From: Atherix ibis
Taxonomy: Eukaryota > Arthropoda > Insecta > Diptera > Athericidae
DNA: 64,000 nucleotides
Reading direction: 5' to 3'
NCBI GenBank assembly: GCA_958298945.1
Contig: OY282609.1
Span: 68,296,220-68,360,219 of the forward strand
Under the pieces are notes generated by a model. That model was not told the DNA's origin, did not search any database, and saw only the letters and a list, made by a program, of their open reading frames with translations. Made by a program: the position numbers and the translations under genes. This document shows, one piece after another, positions 32,601 through 43,754 of this stretch (its first letter is position 1; every line of letters begins with the position of its first letter).

Positions 32601-35300
32601 TGAGAAAATTTTGTACTGAAAAACCTTTTTTTACACTGCTAAACTCTTTAATAAAATGTTTTGCTGGCAATTTTTTTTTTGGTGGAAAATTTTCACTATC
32701 AATATTTTTAACTCACACATTTTTTGCTATAAAATTTTTCTGACAAATTTAAAGTACTCAAAAATTTTTGTAATAAAAAATTTTTGAATAGTCAAATTTT
32801 TTTGCTAACAAATTTTTCTACAAATTTTTCTATTTCGGCACATGTTTCCTCTACAATTTTTACTGAAAAACCTTTTTTTTACACTGCTAAACTCTTGAAT
32901 AAAGTTTTTTGCTGGCAATTTTTTTTTGGTGGAAAATTTTTACTATCAATTTTTTTAACTTATACATTTTTTGCTATAAAATTTTTCTGACAATTTAAAG
33001 TACTCAAAAATTTTTGTAATAAAAAATTTTTGAATAGTTAAATTTTTTTGCTAACCAATTTTTTATAAAATTTTTTCGATTTCGGCACATGTTTTCTTAA
33101 CAATTTTTACTGAAAAACCTTTTTTTACACTGCTAAACTCTTTAATAAAGTGTTTTGCTAGCAATTTTTTTTGGTGGAAAATTTTTACTATCAATTTTTT
33201 TAACTCACACATTTTTTGCTATAAAATTTTTCTGACAATTTATAATACTCACAAATTTTTGTAATAATAAATTTTTGAATAATCAAATTTTTTTGCTAAC
33301 AAATTTTTCTACAAATTTTTCTATTTCGGAACATGTTTCCTCTACAATTTTTACTGAAAAACCTTTTTTTACACTGCTAAGCTCTTTAATAAAGTGTTTT
33401 GCTGGCAATTTTTTTTTTGGTGGAAAATTTTCACTATCAATATTTTTAACTCACATTTTTTGCTATAAAATTTTTCTGACAATTTATAATACTCAAAAAA
33501 TTTTGTAATAATAAATTTTTGAATAATCAAATTTTTTTGCTAACAAATTTTTCTACAAATTTTTCTATTTCGGCACATGTTTCCTCTTCAATTTTTACTG
33601 AAAACCCTTTTTTTACACTGCTAAACTCTTTAATAAAGTTTTTTGCTGGCAATTTTTTTTTGGTGGAAAATTTTAACTAACAATTTTTTTAACTCATACA
33701 TTTTTTGCTATAAAATTTTTCTGACAATTTATAATACTCACAAATTTTTGTAATAACAAATTTTTGAATAATCAAATTTTTTTGCTAACAAATTTTTCTA
33801 CAAATTTTTCTATTTCGGCACATGTTTCCACTACAATTTTTACTGAAAAACCTTTTTTTACACTGCTAAACTCTTTAATAAAGTTTTTTGCTGGCAATTT
33901 TTTTTTGGTGGAAAATTTTTACTAACAATTTTTTTAACGCATACATTTTTTGCTATAAAATTTTTCTGACAATTTATAATACTCACAAATTTTTGTAATA
34001 ACAAATTTTTGAATAATCAAATTTTTTTGCTAACAAATTTTTCTACAAATTTTTCTATTTCGGCACATGTTTCCACTACAATTTTTACTGAAAAACCTTT
34101 TTTTACACTGCTAAACTCTTTAATAAAGTTTTTTGCTGTCAATTTTTTTTTGGTGGAAAATTTTTACTATCAATTTTTTTAACTCACACATTTTTTGCTA
34201 TAAAATTTTTCTGACAATTTATAATACTCAAAAAATTTTGTAATAATAAATTTTTGAATAATCAAATTTTTTTGCTAACAAATTTTTCTACAAATTTTTC
34301 TATTTCGGCACATGTTTCCTCTAAAATTTTTACTGAAAAACCTTTTTTTACACTGCTAAACTCTTTAATAAAGTGTTTTGTTGGCAATTTTTTTTTTGGT
34401 GGAAAATTTTCACTATCAATATTTTTAACTCACACATTTTTTGCTATAAAATTTTTCTGACAATTTATAATACTCAAAAATTTTTGTAATAATAAATTTT
34501 TGAATAATCAAATTTTTTTGCTAACAAATTTTTCTACAAATTTTTCTATTTCGGAACATGTTTCCTCTACAATTTTTACTGCAAAACCTTTTTTTACACT
34601 GCTAAACTCTTTAATAAAGTGTTTTGCTGGCAATTTTTTTTTTGGTGGAAAATTTTCACCATCAATATTTTTAACTCACACATTTTTTGCTATAAAATTT
34701 TTCTGACAATTTATAATACTCAAAAATTTTTGTAATAATAAATTTTTGAATAATCAAATTTTTTTGCTAACAAATTTTTCTACAAATTTTTCTATTTCGG
34801 CACATGTTTCCTCTAAAATTTTTACTGAAAAACCTTTTTTTACACTGCTAAACTCTTTAATAAAGTGTTTTGCTGGCAATTTTTTTTTTGGTGGAAAATT
34901 TTTACTATCAATTTTTTTAACTCACACATTTTTTGCTATAAAATTTTTCTGACAATTTATAATACTCAAAAAATTTTGTAATAATAAATTTTTGAATAAT
35001 CAAATTTTTTTGCTAACAAATTTTTCTACAAATTTTTCTATTTCGGCACATGTTTCCTCTTCAATTTTTACTGAAAACCCTTTTTTTACACTGCTAAACT
35101 CTTTAATAAAGTGTTTTGCTGGCAATTTTTTTTTTTGGTGGAAAATTTTTACTATCAATTTTTTTAGCTCACACATTTTTTGCTATAAAATTTTTCTGAC
35201 AATTTATAATACTCACAAATTTTTGTAATAACAAATTTTTGAATAATCAATTTGCTCATAAATTTTTATAAAATTTTTTCTATTTCGGCACATGTTTTGT
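32600..35300. repeat. 246-bp satellite array, about 11 units
   Basis: The landmark 'acactgctaaactctttaata' recurs about every 246 bp from ~32632 to ~35088. Units starting at 34254, 34500, 34746 and 34992 are spaced exactly 246 bp. Central units are highly alike and edge units more diverged, the usual pattern under unequal exchange. Each unit contains 'atttcggcacatgtttcc' and 'ttggtggaaaattt'. Because 246 is a multiple of three, a ~68-codon plus-strand open stretch recurs in several units; codon content is low-complexity and I do not call it a gene. Confidence 0.95.
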
Positions 35301-35580
35301 CAACAATTTTTACTGAAAAAATGTTTTCAACAAATTTTTGCTTGGATAAATATTTGTACAGTCAAAGTTTTCTATTAAAAATTTGTTTGCTGATAAATTT
35401 AAGTTGACATTTTTTTCGTAACATTTTCATTCACATATTTTAATGATAAATTAATCGACTATCCAAGTTTTCTATGTTTTAACAAATTTTCTAACTGACC
35501 AATTTTTGCGCAGTCAAATTTGTTTATAGCCAAAATTTATGTACTTACAAATTTTTACTGTCAAATTATCAACGAAGTTT
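35300..35580. repeat. Degenerate right edge of the satellite
   Basis: Loose 'aaatttttgctgacaaa'-like words continue past the last 246-bp unit and fade out near 35580. Confidence 0.7.
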
Positions 35581-38500
35581 TAGTTTGTTTTTTTATGGTT
35601 TTAATTAATTTTATTAGAATTAAGTATTTTCTAGTTTATAAAAATAATGGTTTTTACTTACGAATAAAATCTCGTAATTTGTTTAACATGTGTGAAAATC
35701 ACCTGCACATTTCTCTGTAAATTCTGCTCTTCGTCAATTGGTTGCAGAAAAGACATTGTCAGTATAGTTTTCGTAATCGTTGACCTGGTAATATTGATGG
35801 ATGGATCTTCTATACGGAAATATCCGCATTGTTAGTAGATATGCCAGACTATCGCTATGTTGAAATTATGTTAAAGTTGATCTCTCGCTGTAAAAGTAAA
35901 AGAGCGTAAACGTTTTTTAAATAATTTCTATAAGCATGTCTTATTCAGATAATTTAAAAGTGATCTTCTTCTATTAATATTTAGTTGTTGTTTTTTTTAA
36001 CTTTGAAATAGTTACAACTATTAATAGAATTATGAAAAGCGTCAGTTTTTGCCGCTTTCAAGTGCATTCAGATCATATTAAGGCCTGCACAATAAAATAT
36101 GTTGTTTTATCCTTGATGACAAGTTAATATTATCATTATCCAGAATACTGAATCTGGGTATGGATATGCTTGTATCTTCCGTCAACTTACATTGCGATTT
36201 ACTATTATCCGATTTCTCTAATTACAAGTCCACACGTATCTTCATACGTGTCCACCACAAGAAAAAGCGCCTTTAAATTTTTCACTTGACTTCATTTCAA
36301 TGCAAATAAGAAAAGCGCATCGATGGATGTTTATGTGGACGACTTTCTTTATACCATACTTTCTGCAAATTCCTTTCAATTGAAAAATTTTCCACTCTAA
36401 AACCAATGGAATGTGAAAGTTGATGCAAAATATTATTTACAGGACAAAAAAAAAACAGAAATAAATTAGACTACATAGACTGCAATTGAAGAAAATTCAT
36501 AATTTTATTAATTTTTATTTGTACTTGATCGGAAAAAGGGGTTTTTGGCGGTTATTTCAAATATTTTCTTTAAAAGTACTTCTTTTTTGCAAGTATTGTA
36601 CTTTAAAATTTTATAAAAACCAAGAGACTACAAGTGAATTTTCTACTTTTCTTTCCAACTAGTTCTCTCAAAACGGAGCTACTCTGATAAACAACATATA
36701 CTCCTATACTAGTTTTCATTGGGTCAGGATATTAATGTATTAATTGTTACTTAGTGTCGTAAACCATTACTCAGTGGGACATACAAGCATATTCCAGCCA
36801 GCATGTGTCTTAATAGTAACTATCGTAGGAATTGTGCTCATTTGGTTAATAAACTTGTTGTCTTGGACATGTACGGATGAAATCTCAATAAATAAAAAAA
36901 AAAATTAACCCTTACAATGTGATATCAAAAGTGTAGTAATATTTAAAAAAAAAAGTGTTTTTTTTTAGTAAAGTTAAAATAAAGCGCCTCTTGTTGTTTA
37001 CCATGAAGTTTTGGTATTCATTATAAATTATGCTGTGAAGAATTGATTTGCGGGGGACTTAAAATGTAGTCTACCTAAACGAAGTATCTTGGAGGAAAAA
37101 AATCGAGTGAATCTACTCTGGGGTAAAGATTTGTGCCTGAAGAAATTATCAAAATGCCACGAGGTGATATAAATTGAGTGCACACGTAATCATGGATACC
37201 TTCTTAGACAGAGGTATGTAGATAAAGAAAAAACTGCTACAGAAATAATAGATCGAAAATGTCGTCTACAATATTACTACACGTAGTACGTATAAAAGAG
37301 TCTTAACGAGTATAACATACAAAGCCTGGTGTATGGTAAGGAGAAGTACTCGTAGAAGGATAACAGATTTCCGTGCTAAACATAATAAATTTGTTACGAA
37401 AAGTCCAACATTTCAAGCATTGACCGGACAGACGGACAGGCAGACCAACTTATGTGTCGTTATAAAGACATAGTATATTTGCACTAAGATACTATTTACT
37501 ATAGCTAAGTTTACATGAGTGCTGCATGAGCATATGTACACATAGATACCTGTCTCACCAACCTGTGAATATCTTGGCTTATCTAAAAGCAGTAAAGTCA
37601 GGATTTCTTCAGAATTTTTCTTTTTAACTACCACTATTTTTTTTTTGTTTTTTTTTTTATTCTCACTAGTTTTTACCATATTTTATTTATTTTTTGTTTT
37701 TGTTTTCAGTTGACAAATTTATCTTTGGTATTTATTGCACACCGGGTCATGTTTATCTCTAATTCTGGGCATAGTTCTCTGTTGTTGAATTACGTTGTTG
37801 TACGCGTGTTCCGAACATGAAAATGAAAATTTACAACAACAAAAGTACCTGAGCTGAGTTGGTCATGATCAATGAGGATTGAAATTATTGATTTTCCTTT
37901 ATTTTGTATTTATTTTTCTTTCATTAAATTATATGTTTTTTTTTTTGTTGGCAAAAAGATTAAGAAATTTAACGTGATGGTAATTTTTTTTGTTTTTTAA
38001 AAAAACAATAAAATTCTAGAACAACTACTTTGAGCAAATTAAAACTAATACCTTTAATTTAGAATAACTGTCTGATAGGATATATTCTAGATTTGTTTTT
38101 AAATCTCTTAGGTAGACAGTAATCTACGAGTAGTAGGAAATCACCTTACACTAAATTCATCTTGAGTAAATGCGAATGAGAGAAAATAATCCATTTATGT
38201 GCATGTAAGTGTACGTGTACAAGTATGTATGGAAATATATATTATTTAAAATGCACATTATGGATCTGACTGGACTGAGGTTGCATCATTTGCATCTCTA
38301 TCAGTGCCTCCTTCTGCATATCTACTTATGAGTATATGCCTGTGGCTATGTTTACATCCGCAATTCTTTAGCTCAACACTACAGTCTGTACTGTCTACCG
38401 AATGAGTGAGTGATAAATAAATTCAGGAATTAACTTGCAATATATTTTCATTACGTTGGACACAAAAACCATGTTTTATTTCATCACACAGGGATTTTAC

Positions 38501-39477
38501 AAAATTTACAGAAAAAAAAATTAATAAATAACTCATTCTCGTCTTTTACGCTGCCAAGCTTATTGTGCAGAGTTTTGAAGCCGTTTGCTATCTGCTCTCC
38601 ACCCCCGACTAATGTCATGATTTTTCACCTTTTCTACTCTACCTGTCGTTTTTGTTTTAAGCTTTAAATTCTCTACCTTTTATTTTATATATTTTTTTTT
38701 TTTTTTTTAGTATTTATCTTAAAACTAATTCATCGTCCAGCAGAAAGTGAGATACCTTCTTACCAGTTATCTTAATGTACACTGCCATGTATGTATGCAC
38801 ACTTCTTGTGTACACTCCTACGACACGGTATTTATGTGGAATAATACAGCTGCAATTTTTAATATATAGTATATTACAAATGTTATCAAATGTCTAGAAA
38901 AATCTACACTCCATAAAGCTATGCAAAATTCTTTCCTACCCTCAAATTAGATTGGTCGCAATTGTTGTCACCGCCAACAAATGGTCTTCTTTGCAAGAGA
39001 TATCTCTGCGGCATAATTTTGTTGCGACCACAACAAGCTACAAGTTCCAAATCAGTATCAGTTGTTCGACTAATTGCAGCATTGCTGGTGGTAAACGACG
39101 GAATGTTACTAACATAAGATTTGGTCAAAATTAAGAGGTACCTACAAGTTTCAACAATCTCCTCCCTGTTTTCGTTACTGCTTATATCAATTTTATATTC
39201 TTTTGCAATGTTTTTTTTTTCGTATCTAAATAAATTTTATTTCAGTAATTTTTAGAATTTTAGATGCACTTTCCTTTTTGAATTTTGTTTGTTTGTAATG
39301 CCACTTAGACACATGTGGCAGAGGCCAAATATACACGTAGTGCCACGACTATGACCCATTTTGGCGACTACATGTTACATATGGGAGAGTATTGACAGTT
39401 TGTTATATTTTGTGGAGTTAATTAGTTGGTTTGAGAAATTTAAATACATAACTTAGAAATTAGATGATTGGATTAAG
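35581..39477. other. Intergenic, no gene supported
   Basis: About 3.9 kb without a convincing coding region. An A-run after 'caataaataaaaaaaaaaa' near 36890, preceded by a less AT-rich stretch from ~36690, could be the 3' end of an old retroposed sequence. Open stretches at 37413-37679 (minus) and 38919-39134 (both strands) have no domain. Confidence 0.45.
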
Positions 39478-39490
39478 GGTAATGCACACT
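39478..39490. repeat. Target-site duplication, left copy
   Basis: 'ggtaatgcacact' here and again at 41404-41416 brackets the R1-clade element; the two copies are identical. Confidence 0.92.
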
Positions 39491-41403
39491 TTTTTTTTTT
39501 TTTTTAGATTATTGAGGTACAAGGGGAAACCTTCAAAAGGTACTCGACTGGGAGGCCTTCTACCTGTCAGACGAGTTATGCGGGATTTTTACCTCGCTAA
39601 AACCTAACCTGTACCTCTACCCTTGCTCCCGGAACGATGGTTCCCCGGCGGCACTCTTTGTAAATACTACTTCGCCGGGGCGTTCTTATCATATTTAACT
39701 ATTTATTATATTTTGCTGCTGTCCCGATGTTATGACGCCTCGCGGCCTATTCTTCAAACGTGGTGTGAAGATCCTTGATGATAGATTCGGCGTACTCTGC
39801 AACTTTGTTCCAAGCCGATTGGTTCTTCAGCATGCACTCCACTATGTTTTCTGGACTGATGGAACGGTCCAGATTTTTCTCCAGTTCTGCCCGTGTCCCC
39901 TCGTAAAAGGGGCATGGGAAGAACACATGTTCTGCATCTTCCAGCACTTCGTAGCAACGATGACAGTTTGGGGAGTCTGTTCTCTTGAATCTGTGCAAGT
40001 ATGCCCGAAAGCATCCATGTTCAGTCAAGAGTTGGGTGGTGTAATACCCGACATCCCCGTGCAGGCGAGTGACCCATTTGGTGACATCTGGGATCAGTCG
40101 ATGGGTCCACCGACCCTTCGTCGAGCTGTCCCATCTTTCTTGCCAGAGGCGAAGACTCTCGGGTCTCTCCTCTTCACAGAGGACCTTTCGCCGCTCTTCC
40201 TTCTTCCTACGATATTGGCGTTCTCGCTCTCCTGCCAGGATGTCGATGGGTGGGCATGATGCCACAACGTTGACCGCATCGTGTGATACCGTTCGGTATG
40301 CTGATACCACTCTGATCGCTAAGAGCCGCTGGACTGATGACATTGTCTTGCGGTATGTTGTTAGCTCTAGCGATTTCGCCCACACTGGTGCTCCGTATAG
40401 CAGGACGGAGGTAACTACAGTTGCCAGTAGTCGTCTTCGAATTTGCCTGGGGCCTCCGATATTGGGCATTATCCGCGAAAGCGCGCTCTGTACTGCTGAT
40501 GCCTTCTTGCTGGCGCTGGAGATGTGCTTCTTGTAGTTCAGTCTGGCATCCAAAACCACTCCTAGATACCTTATGTAGGGTAGCGACTGGATGTCGTGGT
40601 CGCCCACTCTTATGGTAATGATCTCCATTTTCTTCCGGCTACTCACAAGGAGTGCTTCGGTCTTATGTTCCGCCAATGACAGGTCTGCCGATGTCATCAA
40701 CTGTCTTATCCTCCGGATGGTGGTGGAGAATGCGGCTTCCAGATCTTCCAGGTGTTTGGCTATAAGGACAACCGCTACGTCGTCCGCGAAGGCCACGAGC
40801 GTTGTGTTCGTCGGTAATTCCAGATGAAGTAGGCCGTCGTACATGACGTTCCACAAAAGTGGCTCCAGGACAGAGCCCTGAGGTACCCCACCCGTGACCC
40901 CATACTCCGCTGGTCCATCCTCCATTTCATAGTGTAGAAGTCGATCACTGAAGTATGATCTGACCATGTTCCGTAGGTAGTAGGGCACCCCCATGTTCTT
41001 AAGAGCCTCCAGGACTCGATCCCAGCGGGCCGAGTTAAAAGCATTTTTGATGTCCAGGGTGACAATGAGAAAATACTTTTTGGAACCGCCTTTCCATCTC
41101 TTTCCTGAGATGGCTTCCTTTGCGATGTTTGTGACGAGTTCCAACGCATCGATGGTCGATCTCCCCTTCCTGAATCCGAATTGGAATTCGGAAAGTTGAG
41201 AATCAATGTTTTGCTCCAATCTGTCGGCCACTATCCGCTCCAAGTTCTTCCCGTCCGAATCTAGCATGCAAAGTGGACCATAGGATGCTGGTTCGTCCGG
41301 TGGTTTCTTCCCTTTTGGGATAAGAACCAATCTTTGTTGCTTCAATTGAGTCGGAAATACACCTTGCCGCAGGCAGGCGTCATACATGCTTATAAACATG
41401 TCT
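39491..41403 (-). mobile_element. R1-clade non-LTR retrotransposon, 5'-truncated, recent
   Basis: A 13-bp target-site duplication (39478-39490 and 41404-41416) and a T-run at 39491-39505 (poly(A) on the minus strand) give exact borders. Length 1913 bp. It is less AT-rich than the flanks. The truncation falls within the RT gene, so the endonuclease and ORF1 are missing, which is the normal result of incomplete target-primed reverse transcription. The flanks are not ribosomal DNA. Confidence 0.95.
39747..41399 (-). CDS. R1-clade reverse transcriptase, 5'-truncated, 550 codons open
   Basis: The frame is open from the truncation point (entering as PDMFISMYDACLRQG) to a TAG at 39747-39749, without a frameshift. 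RT blocks: 'SYGPLCML' (~39-46; R1 elements usually have SYRPLCLL, so R to G), 'FQFGFRKGRSTIDAL' (~72-86), 'VTLDIKNAFNSARW' (~110), 'GGVPQGSVLEPLLWN' (~170) and catalytic 'VAFADDVAVV' (~200). The C-terminal domain ends with the CCHC-like 'CHRCYEVLEDAEHVFFPC' (~475-492) typical of the clade. The first Met shown is internal, not a true start. It lacks the endonuclease, so it is dead on arrival, but its open frame indicates a young insertion. Confidence 0.93.
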   Translation of the reverse strand: MFISMYDACLRQGVFPTQLKQQRLVLIPKGKKPPDEPASYGPLCMLDSDGKNLERIVADRLEQNIDSQLSEFQFGFRKGRSTIDALELVTNIAKEAISGKRWKGGSKKYFLIVTLDIKNAFNSARWDRVLEALKNMGVPYYLRNMVRSYFSDRLLHYEMEDGPAEYGVTGGVPQGSVLEPLLWNVMYDGLLHLELPTNTTLVAFADDVAVVLIAKHLEDLEAAFSTTIRRIRQLMTSADLSLAEHKTEALLVSSRKKMEIITIRVGDHDIQSLPYIRYLGVVLDARLNYKKHISSASKKASAVQSALSRIMPNIGGPRQIRRRLLATVVTSVLLYGAPVWAKSLELTTYRKTMSSVQRLLAIRVVSAYRTVSHDAVNVVASCPPIDILAGERERQYRRKKEERRKVLCEEERPESLRLWQERWDSSTKGRWTHRLIPDVTKWVTRLHGDVGYYTTQLLTEHGCFRAYLHRFKRTDSPNCHRCYEVLEDAEHVFFPCPFYEGTRAELEKNLDRSISPENIVECMLKNQSAWNKVAEYAESIIKDLHTTFEE

Positions 41404-41416
41404 GGTAATGCACACT
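41404..41416. repeat. Target-site duplication, right copy
   Basis: Second copy of 'ggtaatgcacact'; see 39478-39490. Confidence 0.92.
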
Positions 41417-42104
41417 GAAAAGAATCTTATTCGCGTAGTAATAGTGGGTTAATTGGCATTCGTTGCCAAAAAAGAAGATTTAAGCGTGGTAGCAGATGTT
41501 ATGTAGACTGCTTATTTTGGTGGTAGTTGGCCAATGAGTTGCCGAAAAAGTATTTGCTTACAAGTGACAAGGCAAGTAAAGGATTATTGCGGACATTGGA
41601 CCTTATCTGCATGCTCATTTCCGAAAATACTCACATGTCTTGCAACAGAACGAATTTCTTATTCAGCAGATTTATTTTTTATTCAGCAGATTTGATGAAT
41701 ATCGTTAAGAACTGGATTATTTGAAGAACTACTAATAACTTCTAGCGACACAAATCTATCACTAGGACCGTCAATTGACTATTTACTGTTGTCCTAATTG
41801 CCCACAATTTACTTTTAGGAATTGTAAGTTAAAAATTTTCATAATAAAAAAAGCTTTTAAGAAATTATATTTCTCCAAATTCCAAAATATGGTACCATAG
41901 TACCGAATTTTAAATTAACATAATTAAATTCTCCCGATTTGATTGAAAAACAATGCAGAATTCTATTCTAGCAAAATTATAGATACCTTTTGAAATTTTT
42001 CATAAAATCAATAAATTTTCAATAAAAAAAATAATTAAATCCTTAATATATTTTAAATCAGATTTCAATTATATTTTTAATTTTTAATTTGGTAAAACTT
42101 TATT
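41417..42104. other. Intergenic, no gene seen
   Basis: AT-rich sequence between the R1-clade insertion and the nested DD41D cluster; nothing recognised. Confidence 0.5.
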
Positions 42105-42350
42105 CAAATAACTGCCACAAGACCTCGTGCAGGAGTTTATCCTTTTAAAGTAAGTTCTAATTCGATAATTAATTGATGGATATTAGTTTTTAAATCCTCT
42201 AAAATTTAAATATTGTCTTCGTAAATACGATCTTTTGCATAGTTCGATCGCACGATCTTTGAGGCCAATTGACATTATAAAATCTTGAAATGATACGAAA
42301 TGTTTCGCGCAATAAAGCCAAAATTTGACATGTTATACTGCTTGTTGAAG
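42105..42350 (-). pseudogene. DD41D transposase C-terminal fragment
   Basis: 'ALLRETFRIISRFYNVNWPQRSCDRT' matches the stretch between second and third catalytic residues (shown here in two overlapping pieces: 'ALLRETFRIIS' and 'NVNWPQRSCDRT'). 'TILEDLKTNIHQLI' follows after a frame change. Continues the protein seen at 43455-43754. Confidence 0.7.
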
Positions 42351-42354
42351 TCAC

Positions 42355-43445
42355 ATATGTAATGTTTATAAGGTAACACAGTAAAAATATTTTTATTTGC
42401 AAAATTCATTTTTATTATTCAACATAGTTGCCTTCGAGGGCGATACAGCGATTATAGCGATCTTCCAACTTTTTGATACCATTTTTATAGAACTCTTTCG
42501 GTTTTGCCTCAAAATAGGCCTCAGTTTTGGCAATCACTTCATCATCGGTCTTAAATTTCTTGCCAACGAGCATTCTCTTGAGGTCTGCAAACAGGAAAAA
42601 GTCGCTGGGGGCCAGATCTGGAGAATACGGTGGATGGGGAAGCAATTCGTAGCCCAATTCATTGAGTTTGACCATCGTTTTCATAGACTTGTGACACGGT
42701 GCATTGTCTTGGTGAAACAACACTTTTTTCTTCTTCAAATGAGGCCGTTTCTTAGCGATTTCTTTCTTCAAATGATCCAATAACGCTATATAATAGTCGC
42801 TGTTGATCGTCTGTCCCTTCTGGAGATAGTCAATGAATATTATACCATGCGCATCCCAAAATACAGACGCCATCACCTTTCCAGCCGACTGTTGCGTCTT
42901 TCCACGCTTTGGAATCGGTTCGTCGCTCGCTCTCCACTCTGCCGACTGCCGATTGGACTCTGGAGTGTAGTGACGGAGCCATGTTTCATCCATTGTCACA
43001 TATCGACGCAAAAATTCGGGTTTATTGTGCTTGAACAGCTCCAAACACTGCTCAGAATCATCAACACGTTGTTTTTGGGCGTCCACTGCGTTCTGCATCA
43101 ACTGTGCTCGTACGACCATTTCGAAATTGACGAAACCAATATTCCACAGTTGAAATAGCTGGAGCAGAGTCCGGATAACGTTTGTCAAACCATGCTTTGG
43201 TTTCCACTGTATTTTTTTCCATCAAAAAGCAATGCTTTATCAATACACGAAATTCGTCTTTATCCATTTTTTTTTTCAATAACAAAAGTTGCTTCACTCA
43301 AAATGCTATATCTCACGAACCAATCGACCGATTGCTTCCTGTCAAATTTTGACAGGAATCATTTGAAGGATGGTGCTTTGTGATAATTAAGATTTTTACA
43401 AGAGGCGCCATCTAGACGTTTATCTTATAAACTTTTCAGCCGAAC
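42355..43445 (-). mobile_element. Mariner element (cecropia-type, Hsmar1-like)
   Basis: The ends contain 'cttataaac' in inverted orientation ('gtttataag' near 42361-42370 and 'cttataaacttttcagccgaa' near 43424-43444), with a TA after the right end (43446-43447). The left end is diverged and placed approximately. Length ~1.09 kb. It sits within an older DD41D transposase gene. Confidence 0.8.
42418..43267 (-). pseudogene. Cecropia-type mariner transposase with internal deletion
   Basis: The start 'MDKDEFRVLIKHCFLMEKNTVE' at 43267 leads to 'STVDAERSGRPK'. Then about 70 residues, including the second HTH and linker, are missing, and the frame changes at the junction (~43085) into 'QKQRVDDSEQCLELF'. 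From there the protein is open to its end. It has 'VTMDETWLRHYTPESNRQSAEW', 'HQDNAPCH' (~42715), 'YSPDLAPSDFFLFADLKRML' (~42620) and 'CIALEGNYVE'. The resemblance to the transposase part of primate SETMAR places it in the cecropia subfamily. Confidence 0.92.
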
Positions 43446-43454
43446 TATTATAGT

Positions 43455-43754
43455 CCAAACTAGGTAAAAAAATCAGTTATCATCAGACGCTCAGTATTGA
43501 TGGTAACGGTCTTTCGTTCTTAATTTTTAAATAAATACGGGCAAATGATACCTTCAGACCAAAATGCACACCCGATAGTCACTTTTCGAGGATACAATGG
43601 CTTCTCCATAGCCACTTGTGAGTTTTCAAATTCCTACGCGTGGCAATTTTTCCTATTAACTTAACCAACGAGCGGGAAAGTAGCTCCATCACTGAAGAAA
43701 ATTTGTTCGAATACTCAACATCGAAAGCCCGTTTTTACAGCACCCAACATTCTA
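43455..43754 (-). pseudogene. DD41D transposase middle fragment
   Basis: On the minus strand from ~43720: 'SDEATFPLVG', 'VAMEKPLYPRKVTIGCAFW', 'GIICPYLFKN' and 'KTVTINTERL', with stops and frame changes. This is the section around the first catalytic aspartate. It breaks off at the mariner border. Confidence 0.75.

Noticed and set aside
34254..35228. Repeated ~68-codon plus-strand ORF as a multicopy gene family
   Set aside because: It lies entirely within the 246-bp satellite, is low-complexity and recurs because the unit length is a multiple of three. Kept as an observation, not called as genes.
36690..36910. 3' end of a retrogene or SINE ending in an A-run
   Set aside because: Only the A-run and a mild composition shift are visible; no coding similarity and no target-site duplication found.
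39732..40536. Long plus-strand ORFs (up to 175 codons) opposite the R1 element
   Set aside because: They are antisense shadows of the 550-codon reverse transcriptase frame.
39491..41403. R1 element as evidence that the window is ribosomal DNA
   Set aside because: Flanks match no 28S sequence and the target-site duplication is in AT-rich unique DNA.
42355..43445. SETMAR-like host fusion gene
   Set aside because: The transposase resembles the SETMAR mariner part because both are cecropia-type, but there is no SET domain upstream and the copy has an internal deletion with a frame change.
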